Positions 25,222 to 36,909 of a DNA stretch of 64,000 nucleotides are shown piece by piece. Source of the DNA: Botrytis cinerea B05.10 (Eukaryota; Ascomycota; Leotiomycetes; Helotiales; Sclerotiniaceae); contig NC_037310.1 in NCBI RefSeq assembly GCF_000143535.2, positions 3,162,001 through 3,226,000 of the forward strand. Reading direction: 5' to 3'. The notes under the pieces were generated by a model that worked only from the letters and a program-made list of their open reading frames with translations, had not been told where the DNA came from and made no database searches. How positions within the stretch are numbered: the first letter of the stretch is position 1; every line of letters starts with the position of its first letter. Position numbers and translations under genes: made by a program.

Positions 25222-26419
25222 ATGGGATTCTGGTCGCGAAAATCATCTCCTCCCCCGCTACGCCATCGAGAGGGCGTTAAATCGAAACATTACAACCCGG
25301 CGCCGAAGAATGCGGCTTCGTCTTCTGCTTCTCCTCCTAAATCCAAATCGAAAGCCACATTGAAACCCACATCGCAAGAGAAGCCGAAAGAGAAACCGAA
25401 AGAGAAATCCAAATCAAGTCCCAGGCGTGGAAGAATAATCGTACATTTCGTTCGTCATGCCGAGGTATGTCATTCCCTCTCCCATCCCAACATCCCCTAA
25501 CTCCCCCCCTCTCCAGGCCTACAACAACCTCCACACCCCGCACTCCCGAACCCTCACCGACCCACTCCTCACCCCCCTCGGCAAATCCCAATGCCACACC
25601 CTGCTTACCCAACTCACCCGTCTCAAACCCGTGCGCATCCTCTGCTCCCCCCTCCGCCGCACTCTCCAAACCGCTCTTCTCTCCCTCCCCTCCCAAACCC
25701 GCATCCCCATCACCGTCGACCCCTTGCTGCGCGAGTACGGCTCCGTGCCGAACTGCACCGGGTCGCCGATCAAGGAGCTCAGGAGGAGACATGCGAATGT
25801 GGGGATGGTGGTGGATTTCGAGGGGGTGCAAGAGGGGTGGGAGAGGAATCGGGAGAGAGATGGAATGTGGGTGGATGGGAGGTGGAGGAGGAGTCGCGAG
25901 CAGAGGGAGAGGGGGAGGAGGGTTTTAGAGAGGCTGTGGGAGGTGGGCTGGGAGGGGGTGCAGCAGGGGAAGGGAGATGTGGAGATTTTGGTTATTTCGC
26001 ACGGGGAGTTTTTGCATGGTTTGACGGGGAATTGTGAGTAGATCTTTTTTTTTTTTCTTTTTTTGCTTGTGGGTTTTCCATCCATTCTTCTTTTGGGGGA
26101 GAGCGTGCTGTTTATATATACCTCCCTGTTCCTCTCCCCTTTTCTTTTCTTTTCTTTACATTCTCCCTTTCCGCCCTATCCCCTCATCATCTCGCTCTCA
26201 CCCATTTTTTTCCATTCTCTCATACCCCCCCCCCCCCTTGTATCCTCAATTCTCACCCCCAAACTCCCCCCCCCCCCCCCTCAAAATCCACAACTCAAAC
26301 TAACCCTCCCCCTCCCCACACCAGACTGGCACAACGCCGACATCATCTCCCTCACCATGATCAAAAGCAGCCGGGGCTACGAATTTATCGATCCGCCGCT
26401 TCGGTATGCGTACCATTGA
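25222..26419 (+). CDS. Histidine phosphatase (phosphoglycerate mutase) family protein, 284 aa
   Basis: Member of the histidine phosphatase superfamily. The substrate is not predictable. Exons are 25222-25464, 25517-26033 and 26325-26419. A lysine/proline-rich basic N-terminus (about 75 residues) precedes the catalytic HFVRHAE motif, where the His is the expected phosphate acceptor. Exon 2 supplies the LCSPLRRTLQTA arginine region and the REYG segment, and it ends in LVISHGEFLHGL with the second catalytic His. Exon 3 gives the short tail. The second intron (26034-26324) is loaded with poly-T and poly-C runs. Exon 2 is far more GC-rich than its neighbours. It switches from C/pyrimidine-rich to G/purine-rich near 25750, leaving several proline- and arginine-rich codon runs. 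Confidence 0.82.
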
Positions 26420-28004
26420 GTTATCACAAACGACGAATCATTTCTGGATTTTGAAATCTAGGAATTCGAAATTCAAAACAAGATTTCCACAAGGACACCC
26501 ATCGACCCGGACGGGCATTGAAGTTTTCTGCATCTTGCATCTTACATCTTACATCCCGCGTTAGTAACAATAACACATATTCATATTCATATTCATATTC
26601 ATATTTGCCTTTTACCTTTCGCCTTTCGCCTTTTACCTTGCGCCTCTTTCTCTTACTAGCTAGCTAGCTTGCTTCCTTCCTTCCCTTGCTTAATTAATTT
26701 CTCGCATATATATATAATTCATTCTTTCATCCATCTATCCATCTCTTCTACTCAATTTCCAAATCGATGCTAGATATTAAACATACATGTATACTCAGTA
26801 GGTATTGATTGGCATTGGGGCTGTGGAATATATATCTATTTGTTTACATTCACATCTGTCTATATATATTATCCAATTCACACGATTTCGACGAGATGTA
26901 TCGAATCTAGATATCAATATTGATATCGATATTGAATATCATACACAATTCAAATACACACCACACATCACACATCATAAACACATTCAATCAAATACAA
27001 TTCAATCCAGATTAATCAATTAATCAGTCCATTCAATTCTTACCCCATCACCTCACCTAACTTCATTCTTTCAACTACATACCCCCCACCCCACCCACAC
27101 ACACACACACCCAAAGAAAGAAGAAGAGAAAAAAGAGAACGAAAAAAGTAAACAAAAAAGAAAATGCGACCTGATAAAAACGTATAAGAAAGAGACACAC
27201 ACACAAAAAAGCGCTAATTGCCAACCAATTACTCCAACGCCATCCATCCATCTATAGTTTCATATTCCCCCAATTTCATATCCCCATCCATCCATTCATT
27301 CATCCATCTCCAATATGTGTAATCTTCATAACTCATATGACAGCTTCTGCTCTGCTCTGTTCTGCTGTTCATTCCATCAAATCTTGAGATCCATTCGTCC
27401 CACATTCCAGCAACCAAAGCTGCACTTGATAGCTATCAACTCCAAACTAGCCATGCTTTTCTGATGGTCTTTCTCCGTCTCTCAAAATAGTGCATCGATA
27501 TAATACTACTCAACCATATATTTGCTGTATCTTTGTATCTCCATCCATAATGAAGTCCTCCTAAATGGAAAAGAAAGAAACATGTGAAATCTAACATCAT
27601 CCCATGTCATCTTAGACAGCGACTGCACCAGCAAAAAAATCAGGCTATCAAAAAAAGAAAGCATTTGCTACTTGATAGAACCAACTTAAGATCTCATAGT
27701 CTTTGCGAAGTGATATTAAGAGAGAGTAAAAGAAGAAGGGTATCTTTTATGATCGATTGCTCCAAACCCAAATCCATCTCAAATACGAGGTATAGAAAGG
27801 AGAGAAGCCATTGACCTCGCATAAAAAAGTGGAAGAAAGTCTATCTGGCTGAAAGATCATGATCATCATCGTTATTGAGCGCCGTTATCATCCATTTGTC
27901 TTAACAAAACCAACATCTGTTTTACCCACAGACAATCATTGACATAGGAAGAAGAAATATTTCGTGGTTTTCTTACATTCGAAAACATGAGTACCGTTGA
28001 CATC
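26420..28004. other. Convergent intergenic region with simple repeats
   Basis: No supported gene. It holds a (CATATT)n tract at 26576-26605, a TAGC run near 26658, an (AC)n tract near 27094-27112 and an A-rich purine stretch at 27115-27210. It should contain the 3' ends of the flanking convergent genes. Confidence 0.5.
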
Positions 28005-29463
28005 TCAAGATTCTGTTTCTTGTTTATATGCCATATCTGACATACCACTTGCTCGTTTCTGATCAACAATCTCTCGAGCATAAAAGTCCACAAGCATTGT
28101 GCCATAAGCCTCTAATACTTCAACGGGAACAGATAATCGGAAGTCGTTTAATAATAGAAATTGAAGCTCCAAATGGTTCAATTCATTCAACGGCAATCCA
28201 CCAACCTAGACAAATGTTAGCATTGGTAAAAAGGTAATTCATCATGAAACTTGCCTTGGCGTATCTAGAATTTGTGTAAAAAACATCAGAGAAGAATTTG
28301 CTGGCACAGGTGACACCAGCAATAACCAAACGATGAATGTTAAAACTGTCAACTACAAAGAAGTGAGAGAGGGGGAACTGAGCCAATCCAGGTTCGGGGT
28401 CTTGTGAGTGAGAATATTGAGCATTTTCAAACTCAGATTTGAGCTCCGGAACGCTTCGAGCTCCTGGTGGGGTATCCGCCAAATCAGAACCCTCTGCTGA
28501 ATAAGTAGACGAAGGTCGAGAACCATCTAGATCCATGGCTTCTTGTCGCATGGCATTTATGGGTTCCGCATTAACTCTTTCTGTCATTCTATCAAAGTAG
28601 ACTAACAAACTCAAGAATACTTCGTATGTTGTTGGGCAGTATTTGTGTATTCTAGTTAAATAACTCAAAATGGTAATGCTAGGCACATTCTTTCCGTGAA
28701 ATGCGAGTACGCTCGAAGATAGCCCAGTAAGATTGGCTGTATTTTCGGCAGATGGAATGGATCTTTGTAAAGTTTCATGTTGACGATCGTTCGTGGTGGT
28801 GATTTTGGTCAAAAGTCCGGCTACCATTTCGATAATGTCTGTAATGGGCATACCACTAATCTCGTATTTCAATCCAGGCTCATCTGCTGTGCGTGAACCA
28901 CCAATTTGGCCTCTAGATGAAAGGAATTCTGGGCTGGCAAAACTTTCGATGTGTGCCAAATCTCGAACTTTGATCGTGTTACCACCATAATTCTGTACAT
29001 CATCGAGAGACCTTGCTGCTCTTGGGATTGTCCGGTCAGATGTCCCAGATGTCACTCGAGGCCTTGATGAAGAATCAGTGCTCAAGGTATGCGAATGTTC
29101 GGATCGTGCATGAGGCGCTGAAGCTGGAGGGAAATTTTGTTGGCTTGTAAATTGTTGTTGTGTATGCGAATTCGAGTTTGGACTGGAACTCGAAGGAGGA
29201 GAGATAGGTTCGGATCTAACTCTTGTGCGGTGGTCTACATCTTGAGAGTCACCATATTTGGCTTGCATATTTGCGCTTGGAGGAGGGGTACCATCATCTA
29301 CTGATGTGGGGTGGGGGTTTGGACTTGGTGGAGGTTCGACTCTCGACCTGGAAGGTTGTCGAAATGGCGAATCCTCAGAAGAACCATGATGCCCTGCAGC
29401 GGGTATCATTGTATGGGGGTGGAAGCGTGATGAATCTGACACAAAATCGATCACCGCAGCCAT
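28005..29463 (-). CDS. preg: PREG/Pho80-type cyclin, negative regulator of phosphate response (469 aa)
   Basis: Pho80-family cyclin, the partner of a Pho85/PGOV-type CDK. In Neurospora PREG represses the phosphate regulator NUC-1, so the same role is inferred here. Exons are 28255-29463 (ATG at 29463) and 28005-28205. A long Ser/Pro-rich N-terminus (about 170 residues) is followed by a cyclin box with GMPITDIIEMVAGLLTKI, FHGKNVPSITILSYLTRI and VDSFNIHRLVIAGVTCASKF. An acidic-serine insert (about 300-365) separates the cyclin helices. The tail gives YAK-VGGLPLNELNHLELQFLLLNDFRL, very typical of the family. The only intron (28206-28254, 49 bases) has a GC donor (GCAAGT) and a TAG acceptor, which gives exactly the expected protein join. 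Confidence 0.93.
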
Positions 29464-31749
29464 ATCAAGCAAATGTGACGGTCGTGAAAACCTGATCAGT
29501 CGTTGCGATTAGCTTTTTTCTCTCTCTCCCAAATCTGCGATGGCTAGAACGACGTGGAGACAAGAGAAAATACAATAATGATAGGAATGTCTTCTTTCGA
29601 GAGACGCGAGCGCCAACTGATTCCTTGCTTTTTGATGTAGAGTGGCTAGGATGGCTAGAAGGTTCAGAAAGTCTTATCGTGCAGGTAGTTTGCCTATCGA
29701 TCGGTCTTTAAATACCTATTAGGTACCGGATAAAAAGGTAAATGAACAAGCCAACATCAAAACAATGCTTCCTCTGACTCTGCGAGCATCTGCCAACTAT
29801 ATCCTGATGCCAACCTGCATGTCTCGAAGATCATTCATGAATTAAGAGATTGCGACCACAAGCTCCCAGGTTGACAAACGACGCGCCATTTAATCGCCAT
29901 TTCATCGATCTTCCGTGGGGGTAACGAGAGATTCCAATATCGCAAAACAAACAGAGACACAAACACACACACACAGACACTGGGCATGGACGACTCGACT
30001 GGGCATGCACCGTATTGGCGCCGACATAAAGAGCATTCAGAAAAAAAGACTTACCTGCAGCATTCCTTGTAAAACAACTCAACGATTATTGGCACGGAGA
30101 GGACAATTTGGCCCGACGAGAATGGAAGACGGTGGTATTTTAATTGTTGTATTAAGAGAGGAGAGGTTGCGTGAAGTAAAGTGACAAGTGTAGGTAGATA
30201 GAGGAAGAGAGAATCCGTAGTAAATAAGTGTGATAAGTCGATTGGGGGGGGGGGTTTATTATTATTATTATAATTATTATGGAGGGACGTGAATTATGGA
30301 ACAGAGATTTGTACGGAGTAATGAGGTAAGGTAGGGTGAGGCAAGGCCAGGCAAGGCAGTTGATTGATGAGTGCTGAGTGGGTGGGTAGATACTGACTGG
30401 GTCGATACTTGATACTTGGGTAGGGACGGCGTGGGTAATAGGTAGGCGTGGTGTGGTGTGGTCTGGTCTGTCTGGTCTGTCTGGTCTGTCTGGTGTGATA
30501 TGATATGGTATGGTATGGATGATTTAATATGTACTGACTGGGGCGGCTGGGCTGTCGGGTTGAAAGTCGAGAGAAGATGTGGAGAGGGCGCCGGGTGTGG
30601 TACAATCGATTCACTACCACTGGCCGAACACCTCGTACCTATGACGAAAAGTTGGAGATTGCTGAGAACCCTGGATTTGGACTGGAGGGTTTGACGGCCT
30701 TAGGTTAGAAGAAACCATTGGGATTCAAGATGATCAGCGGAGTTATGCCTGGTAGATACATCCGTACACAGACACGCAGGTAGGAGATGGATCAATTGGG
30801 ATACATTGGAAACAGGGAGGCAAAGGAAAGGAAGGATGGTGAACGATAGATGAGAGATGAGAGATGAGAGATGATACATACAATCACCTGGTAGGTACGA
30901 ATGATGCGCACGTGGGTATCTATGCTAGCATCATCTATGTATATATACTAATAAGTTATCTATAACTATCTATAACTAGGTATATATAACTAGGTATATA
31001 TAACTAGTTATATATAACTATATATAACTATATACACACACACATACATATCTTTACAACATCAATCAAATATCTCCCAGGCCCATGGAAGATTTCACAC
31101 TGACCTCTTATCTCCCATCTATCCAGCACAGCTACACACATACTCAGCTGGACACATTCTTTCAACAGGAACCTACCCATTGCAGTCAAATAGAGTCGAT
31201 CTTATTATTAGCTAGCTTCCGTCAACTCCAAGTACTGTGCGCATTCAAAATTCTATTCACCGAAAGCCCAATCCATAAATCCTACCTACCTACCTTAATA
31301 AATATCCATTGCAATTCTAGACCGGTATCGCACCTCAAATCTAAAAGGAGTTGTGGGAGGGAACGCTGGTATTCCCTCCCAATGCATCCCAAGAGTAACC
31401 ATAGGTACACCCATCCACAACGCAACACACCGAGATACCCTTAATTTTACATCATGAGAAGCATAAAGGAGATCCTATTGAATCTTCTTCATTTAAGATT
31501 GCCCCGTAACCTATAACAATCACACATGCTGTAACACTGAAAAGTATCAAAATCATGCTCCTACAGGAAATGCGATACGATTAAAATTCGGAATGAAAGC
31601 CACACGTAAGAATCTTCCTATTCTTAATCTCACCGCTTCGATTGAATTGCAATTTCCATGGATTGACCATTATGAAACCTTGCAAATTATTTCACTGCGC
31701 AAACTCCATGGTATTATGGTCGGGTTCTATTCGTACAATGATTCATCAT
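29464..31749. other. Intergenic region rich in microsatellites, 2.3 kb
   Basis: No supported gene. It holds a poly-G run followed by (ATT)n at 30245-30281, a GGTCTGTCT repeat at about 30449-30520, GAGAGAT copies near 30850-30872, and the TATATAACTA tract listed separately. The first ~600 bases should hold the PREG promoter. Confidence 0.5.
30949..31050. repeat. TATATAACTA-type AT minisatellite
   Basis: About nine degenerate copies of a 10-base unit (variants TATCTATAAC, TAGGTATATA, TATATAACTA) end in an (AC)n run. Very AT-rich and able to form short hairpins. Confidence 0.8.
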
Positions 31750-32725
31750 CTATTGATGACGGACGGTATAATTCGTGTCTGGCAAGTACAGATGCCTGTC
31801 TGCTCCCTTAGCCGTCAAAACCACCATTCTGATGACACCTCCGGAACTCCCATCCCATTTGATAGCTTCTTGCAATGCACCCTTAACAAAGTCGACAGCA
31901 TCGGCCTCCTCCATACCTTCCTTCCAGTTTGCATCACAGTATCCATAGATGTACGTTGAGCCGGAACCTCCAATAGCATAAGATTGCTTGTGTAACGATC
32001 CTCCTAATGGTATCGAGTAGACTTGACCTCCGTGTCGTTCATCCCAGCCAGCAATAATCAAACCGGCACTAAATTCGAATTAGAACAAGAAACTCGCGGA
32101 GTTGAACACCATTCATACCTCAATTGATCCTTGTTATCGTAGCAAAGTTCCTGGAACATAGCAGCGGCCGTTTGTGTGGTTGGTGTTTTGCCATTCAAAG
32201 CTCCATACATTCCCAACTGGTAATGAACAATATCCGCAACAGCTTGAGTATCAGCCGCAGAACCTGATCGACAACACCAAATTGTATCATGTACTTGTGT
32301 GAGCTTGTCTGTAACTCGATTTGCGATATATGAGCCGGTTGTTGTTCTACTGTCGGCACCTATCCAATACATTCATCAGTAACTCTTATACCCCGCAGAT
32401 TGTGTCCCAAAAGAACTGACCCAAAATGACACCATCCTTAAAGTTTACGGCCATGCTGAAATTAATGTCAACGCTGATCTCGAATCGAACATTATTGTTA
32501 TCGTGGTCTCTAGGCTTCTTACATGGAGGTTCCTAAGCTATCATATCAATCAGTAAAGCTCACAATATAGGGCCAGGCTATCATACTTGACTTCTCCCTT
32601 CTTCAAACGATCCATATCCACATGAATACCATCTTCAAGAAGCTCTCGTTAGCTTTAACTTTGCTGGTAGCTGAGTTGGATACACAAATACCTTCATTCA
32701 ACATTCCTGTGTTTCCAAACTCCAT
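31750..32725 (-). CDS. PRE3: 20S proteasome subunit beta-1 (Pre3/PSMB6, caspase-like, 233 aa)
   Basis: Catalytic beta-1 subunit giving the caspase-like activity of the 20S core. I place six exons: 32692-32725, 32587-32644, 32523-32537, 32421-32455, 32119-32359 and 31750-32068. The third codes only five residues. The propeptide ends LKKGEVNLG, and cleavage before Thr34 (TSIMAV) exposes the nucleophile. Asp17 and Lys33 of the mature numbering (GADSR, VTDKLT) are present. So are the [13 protein letters not shown] segment and the [14 protein letters not shown]-terminal strand, both diagnostic for beta-1. The first intron (32645-32691) is the weakest, because its CTAAC element is very close to the acceptor. 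The real start could therefore differ by a few residues. Confidence 0.93.
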
Positions 32726-33434
32726 CTTGAAAGTTGCAATGTTGGCCTCCTTAAATTTAGAATATGTAGAAAAAACAAATGCGAATCGTTAATCGTTATG
32801 TTCGTTGGAGTGGAAGATGAGCTACCGATTTGAAGCTCTCGAACAGGCAGACCTTAGACGCGAGGCAAGGCAAGCAAGCAAGCGCGAAGGTGAGGCAGAT
32901 CACGTGGTGATAATGATTTTAGCTTGGGCGGTTATTCCCGTTTCTCATGGCTCCCGGTGAGGTTTCTTGGGCCTTGTAAGCTGGGAGCTAGCGTGTGCCT
33001 ATGATATACGTGCCTAGCAGTGAAATTTTGAGGTTCAAGAAATAAACATTTACGAACGAAATAATAAATGCTATTTACAATTTATACAAAATGGATACCG
33101 GGCGTAATATATTGAGACGTTCCCTGCCTATTCCAATCCAAGTAGCAATACCCCAATACTCCGAAATCTACTCAACGCCATATTTCGATAAGTTCCCGAC
33201 CTCAATTCCTAAATGTACATAGTCTTAGAACATAACTAGACCCGAGAGACCTAAGGCAGGCTCTCTCTTGTTCTTGCGAATTGAAATCAAATGTTCTGCT
33301 TTGTGCCAGGCGACCAATTTCTTTCCTGAACTGATACTCAATTCCAAATGCTTTAACCTCCCCGAGTCAAACTACACCCATTGTATTAGCATCATGATAT
33401 CTGTGCAATAAGATGCTTAATCTCAAAGGAAAAC
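32726..33434. other. Intergenic, beta-1 promoter and Erv2 3' flank
   Basis: Two minus-strand genes flank this region. No gene is visible. A GCAAGG/GCAAGC-rich segment lies at about 32861-32890. Confidence 0.5.
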
Positions 33435-34140
33435 CTACCCTTCCTTGTCCAACTCTAACGGTGTAAAGCCCTCTCCCTCCCCCTTCTTAACCTCTGTCTT
33501 TGCCTCCCCAGCTTTCCCCGGCTCACCATCCTCGGCACATCCACAATCGTAAAAGTCTCCAATCTTACTACAATCGAATATCTCCTTCTTCAACCGCTTG
33601 TTGACTTCGTTATGAACATGACATGCCCACGCCGCTGCCGTACTCCTCGTTGCCACCTGAGGTGGATATTTCTTCAATAGCCCTTGGAAATGCCGCGCAC
33701 AGTCGCCACATGGATACAGGCGCGCAAATAAATGGATGTAGGATTTTAGAGCCGAGCTATCTTCTTCTGTAGGTTTGTCGGGGAATTTGGCCATCATCGT
33801 GTGGAGTACTTTCCAGGCTGCGTGGCCGAGTTCCGCTCTAAAGGGTGAGAATGTTAATAAGTGCAAAAACTAACATCATTTCAACGGCATTTTGCAGATG
33901 GGTGACATACTTTAAAGTAGCATTTTCCAGCTTAGGGGCAGTGGCTGCTCCATGGAGAAGATTGTCATCGACGAGAATTGGCGTTTTATCCAAAGGGAAT
34001 TCAGCGTTATAATCGCTCTCCGTGCCATAATCTACCGCTCTCGTTCCATGATTTTGATTGCGAAATGTGAGTACGAAGAATATGCATAGAAAAGCTGCCG
34101 CAGCTATCCCCGCAAGAGTAAAGTGCGGCTTTCGAGCCAT
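33435..34140 (-). CDS. ERV2: Erv2-type FAD-linked sulfhydryl oxidase, ER (210 aa)
   Basis: Flavin-dependent thiol oxidase that makes disulfides in the secretory pathway. Exons are 33911-34140 and 33435-33837. The N-terminus MARKPHF plus one hydrophobic helix (about residues 8-25) is a signal anchor, unlike the mitochondrial Erv1. The Erv fold starts at AELGHAAWKVLHTMMAKFP. The active-site CxxC is YPCGDC at Cys120/Cys123, and WACHVHNEVNKRL forms the FAD-contacting helix. A C-terminal Cys-Gly-Cys at 175-177 matches the shuttle pair known in yeast Erv2. The stop used here overlaps a good GTAGGT donor, so a short extra 3' exon (ending near 33375) is possible and would change only the last residues. 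Confidence 0.9.
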
Positions 34141-34795
34141 GCTGTGTTGTGACCGAAGAGGAATTATTATTTGTATGGATGGCTGCCAACTTCTGGAATC
34201 GAACTCGGCTCCGAAGGTTTCGATGAATGCTTCGTGGTGTCGTTTGCGATGTCAGCTACAAAGGAAAAGGAGAAGTATCAATTCAAAGTAACGAATGTTA
34301 ATGTTTAGTCGAGAAAACGAGTGAGAAAGAAATCAATTCCGAACATTCGATTAATTCATTCCAACTACCTACCTACTTAGGAACATGTGTAGCGTTATAA
34401 ATTCCTATTTTAGACGGCGCCTTCCCTCAGATAAATTAATTCCAAGGCTCTTTACTCGTTCTATTTGATTGTTTCATATTCATCCACAATCGTATTCCAA
34501 TTGGCTGCAAAGCTGTAACATTTCCTTTTCTCCACCCCCATTTCTTCAGGGACACTTCGGAGCATCATTCCTCCCCTTCCGTCATTACTGCCCCGCGTTC
34601 TCCGAGCTCGGAAACATGAAATATTTTTTGAGCTAGCTGACTGTGCTGCATTTACTCCATCTCCGTGGAAACATCGAAAGACTTATTAACAATCTTGAAT
34701 CCTTCACATTCTTAAATACTTGCTGTGCTACTTCCAAATCTCTAAATCTCTTAACTTTTAAACCAATTCTCATCACATCTTTTTTGCAAATCAAT
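34141..34795. other. Divergent intergenic region between Erv2 and aminotransferase
   Basis: Shared promoter region for two divergent genes. No other gene is supported. A weak T-arm-like match on the minus strand near 34195 was examined and rejected as a tRNA. Confidence 0.5.
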
Positions 34796-36130
34796 ATGGC
34801 TTTCCCCCCACCGCCTGTCAGCACAATCGATTGGAGTGATATTGGCTTCAAATTCCGTGAAGGTAATGTCAATTCCTCTGTCCCAGCCTTCCTAATGTTA
34901 CTCAATTGACTGCTGTCAGAAGTCTCTTCCAAACAAGGCTAATTCTTCTTTCAGTCAACGGTCACATCGAATCCCATTACTCAGTCAAGACCGGCCAATG
35001 GACCCCTCCAAAATTCATTACTGATCCCTACCTCCGTCTTCACGGCATGTCCCCCGCTCTCAATTATGGCCAACAAGCATACGAAGGCATGAAAGCTTTC
35101 CGCACTCCCGGAGACTCTTCCATCACCATTTTCCGCCCTACCAAAAATGCCGCTCGTCTAGCTCACTCTGCAGAATTCATCTCCATTCCTCCTGTTCCTG
35201 AGAATGTCTTCATGGACTGTGTACATGCTGCTGTTTCTTTGAATGCAGAATACGTACCACCTCATGAAACAGGCGCAGCTATGTATATCCGACCTTTAAT
35301 TTTTGGTTCCAGTGCTCAGTTGGGATTGAATCCCCCAGAAGAATATACATTCTGTGTCTACGTGCTTCCAGTAGGTGTTTACCATGGTGTGCACCCAGTG
35401 AAGTGCTTGATCCTCGAAGAATTCGATCGTTCTGCACCACATGGCACTGGAAGCGCAAAAGTGGGAGGAAACTACGCACCAGTGTTGAGATGGAGTGATA
35501 AAGCAAGAAACGAGGGATATGGTATAACCTTGCATTTGGATAGTCAAACGCGTAGCGAAATCGACGAATTCTCTACAAGTGGATTCATCGGTGCGAAGAA
35601 GGAGGGAGATTCCATTACATTGGTGGTTCCAGATAGTAAGAATGTTATTGCTAGTGTAACATCTGATAGTATTTTGGAAATTGGAAAGAGTCTTGGATGG
35701 AAGACAGAAGTTCGCTCGGTTAGTCAATTCCCCCTCCTTTGTTTCTTGTGTACTTCCCATGTCCCATCTATTGAATAACCTCTGTTTCGCATTCAACCTT
35801 TTCTGATCCTCCTGCTCCCAGATCAAATACGAAGAACTCCCCACTTTCACCGAAGTAATGGCGGCCGGAACTGCCGCTGCTCTTGTCCCAATTCGCTCCA
35901 TAACCCGTTACTCCGACAACAAAACTACAGAATACATCCCCTCATCATCTGAAGACCCCGGTGCCATCTGCGAGAAGCTTCTTACCACTCTTAAGGGAAT
36001 CCAAGCAGGAAAGCTTAAGGATACATTCGGCTGGAATAAAATTGTCGAAAAATTGGATATTAAGAACTTCACAAACGCAGAGACAAATGACAGCAATGGT
36101 TTGAATGGAAATTTGGATCAATTGCCTTAG
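34796..36130 (+). CDS. Branched-chain-amino-acid aminotransferase family (379 aa)
   Basis: Fold-type IV PLP aminotransferase that interconverts Leu/Ile/Val and their 2-oxo acids, or a close substrate variant. Exons are 34796-34862, 34955-35718 and 35822-36130. The protein begins directly with the catalytic fold (ATG at 34796), and I see no mitochondrial presequence, so it is probably cytosolic. Seen in order: LNYGQQAYEGMKAFRTPG, AAMYIRPLIFGSSAQLGLNPP, and the PLP lysine in GSAKVGGNYAPVL (Lys191). The usual bacterial/yeast E-x-G-T-M-N cofactor loop is replaced by IDEFSTSGF, a feature I associate with a separate fungal clade of these enzymes, including paralogues in specialised metabolism. No biosynthetic cluster surrounds it here. 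Confidence 0.88.
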
Positions 36131-36909
36131 GTTTCAAGGGACTTCCAATTGGAATAGTCTCAAAAACAATGATAACGGCGTTGAGCGGCTGGGCATTAAC
36201 AAATTGTACTATCTATCAATAGAATTTAAAGTGCGGACCCTTAGGTTTTAGACTTCTCCCCGGATTTCGTGCAATTGATTTAACAGCGGTATTACGTCAT
36301 AGCCCCAAGCGCCCGTTTTCTCGCTTAGTCATTTGGTCTGGATCTTTCTTATTGTTTTGCCTCTTCACAACCAACCATGCTTCGCGAGACACGAAATCAA
36401 GAAACAAGTAAATGAGTGAAAATCATCCATTCATATGGCACCAGCACAGCATAACTAATATAACGAAACGATGTGAGATGGGGGTTTTGTTATTGGGTGG
36501 AGATTACTTGCAAGTCGGGAGTCAATGAATGGCCAAGGGTTCTTCGGATTGTTTCTTTGTATACCAGTGAGGCGATGCTGGTCATTTGCTATTTTTTGTC
36601 CTTGGTTTACACTACCCAAGCTCGGAGTTGCAGGACTGATGAGTATTGGGTTCCAATCAAAAGTAAGGGTATATATGCGAGGACTTCTCGGGCTTGAGAT
36701 GAGATTTATATGATGTCGATAACCACTGGCTTCATCTCACTTTCATCTCACGATTTTTCTCGTTTGTGACACGAGGGTATATGCTATCAATATTTTTATA
36801 TTCTGCTACAACGGTATACTCTTCGCTGCCACCGTATCGTTATTTTGTCTGCATACTCTGGTTTACATAGAATTACTCTTACAAACCCATTACAAAATCA
36901 CATCTCACA
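36131..36909. other. Intergenic, aminotransferase 3' flank and CAP promoter
   Basis: AT-rich and no supported gene. Short open frames at 36470-36710 lack coding character. Confidence 0.5.

Noticed and set aside
26034..26324. Open frames continuing from the histidine phosphatase exon 2
   Set aside because: They are the poly-T/poly-C intron. The conserved tail YWHNADIISL only appears after splicing to 26325.
34185..34265. Possible tRNA on the minus strand (T-arm-like GAGTTCGATTCCAG)
   Set aside because: No matching acceptor stem, D-arm or anticodon stem could be drawn at the right distances.
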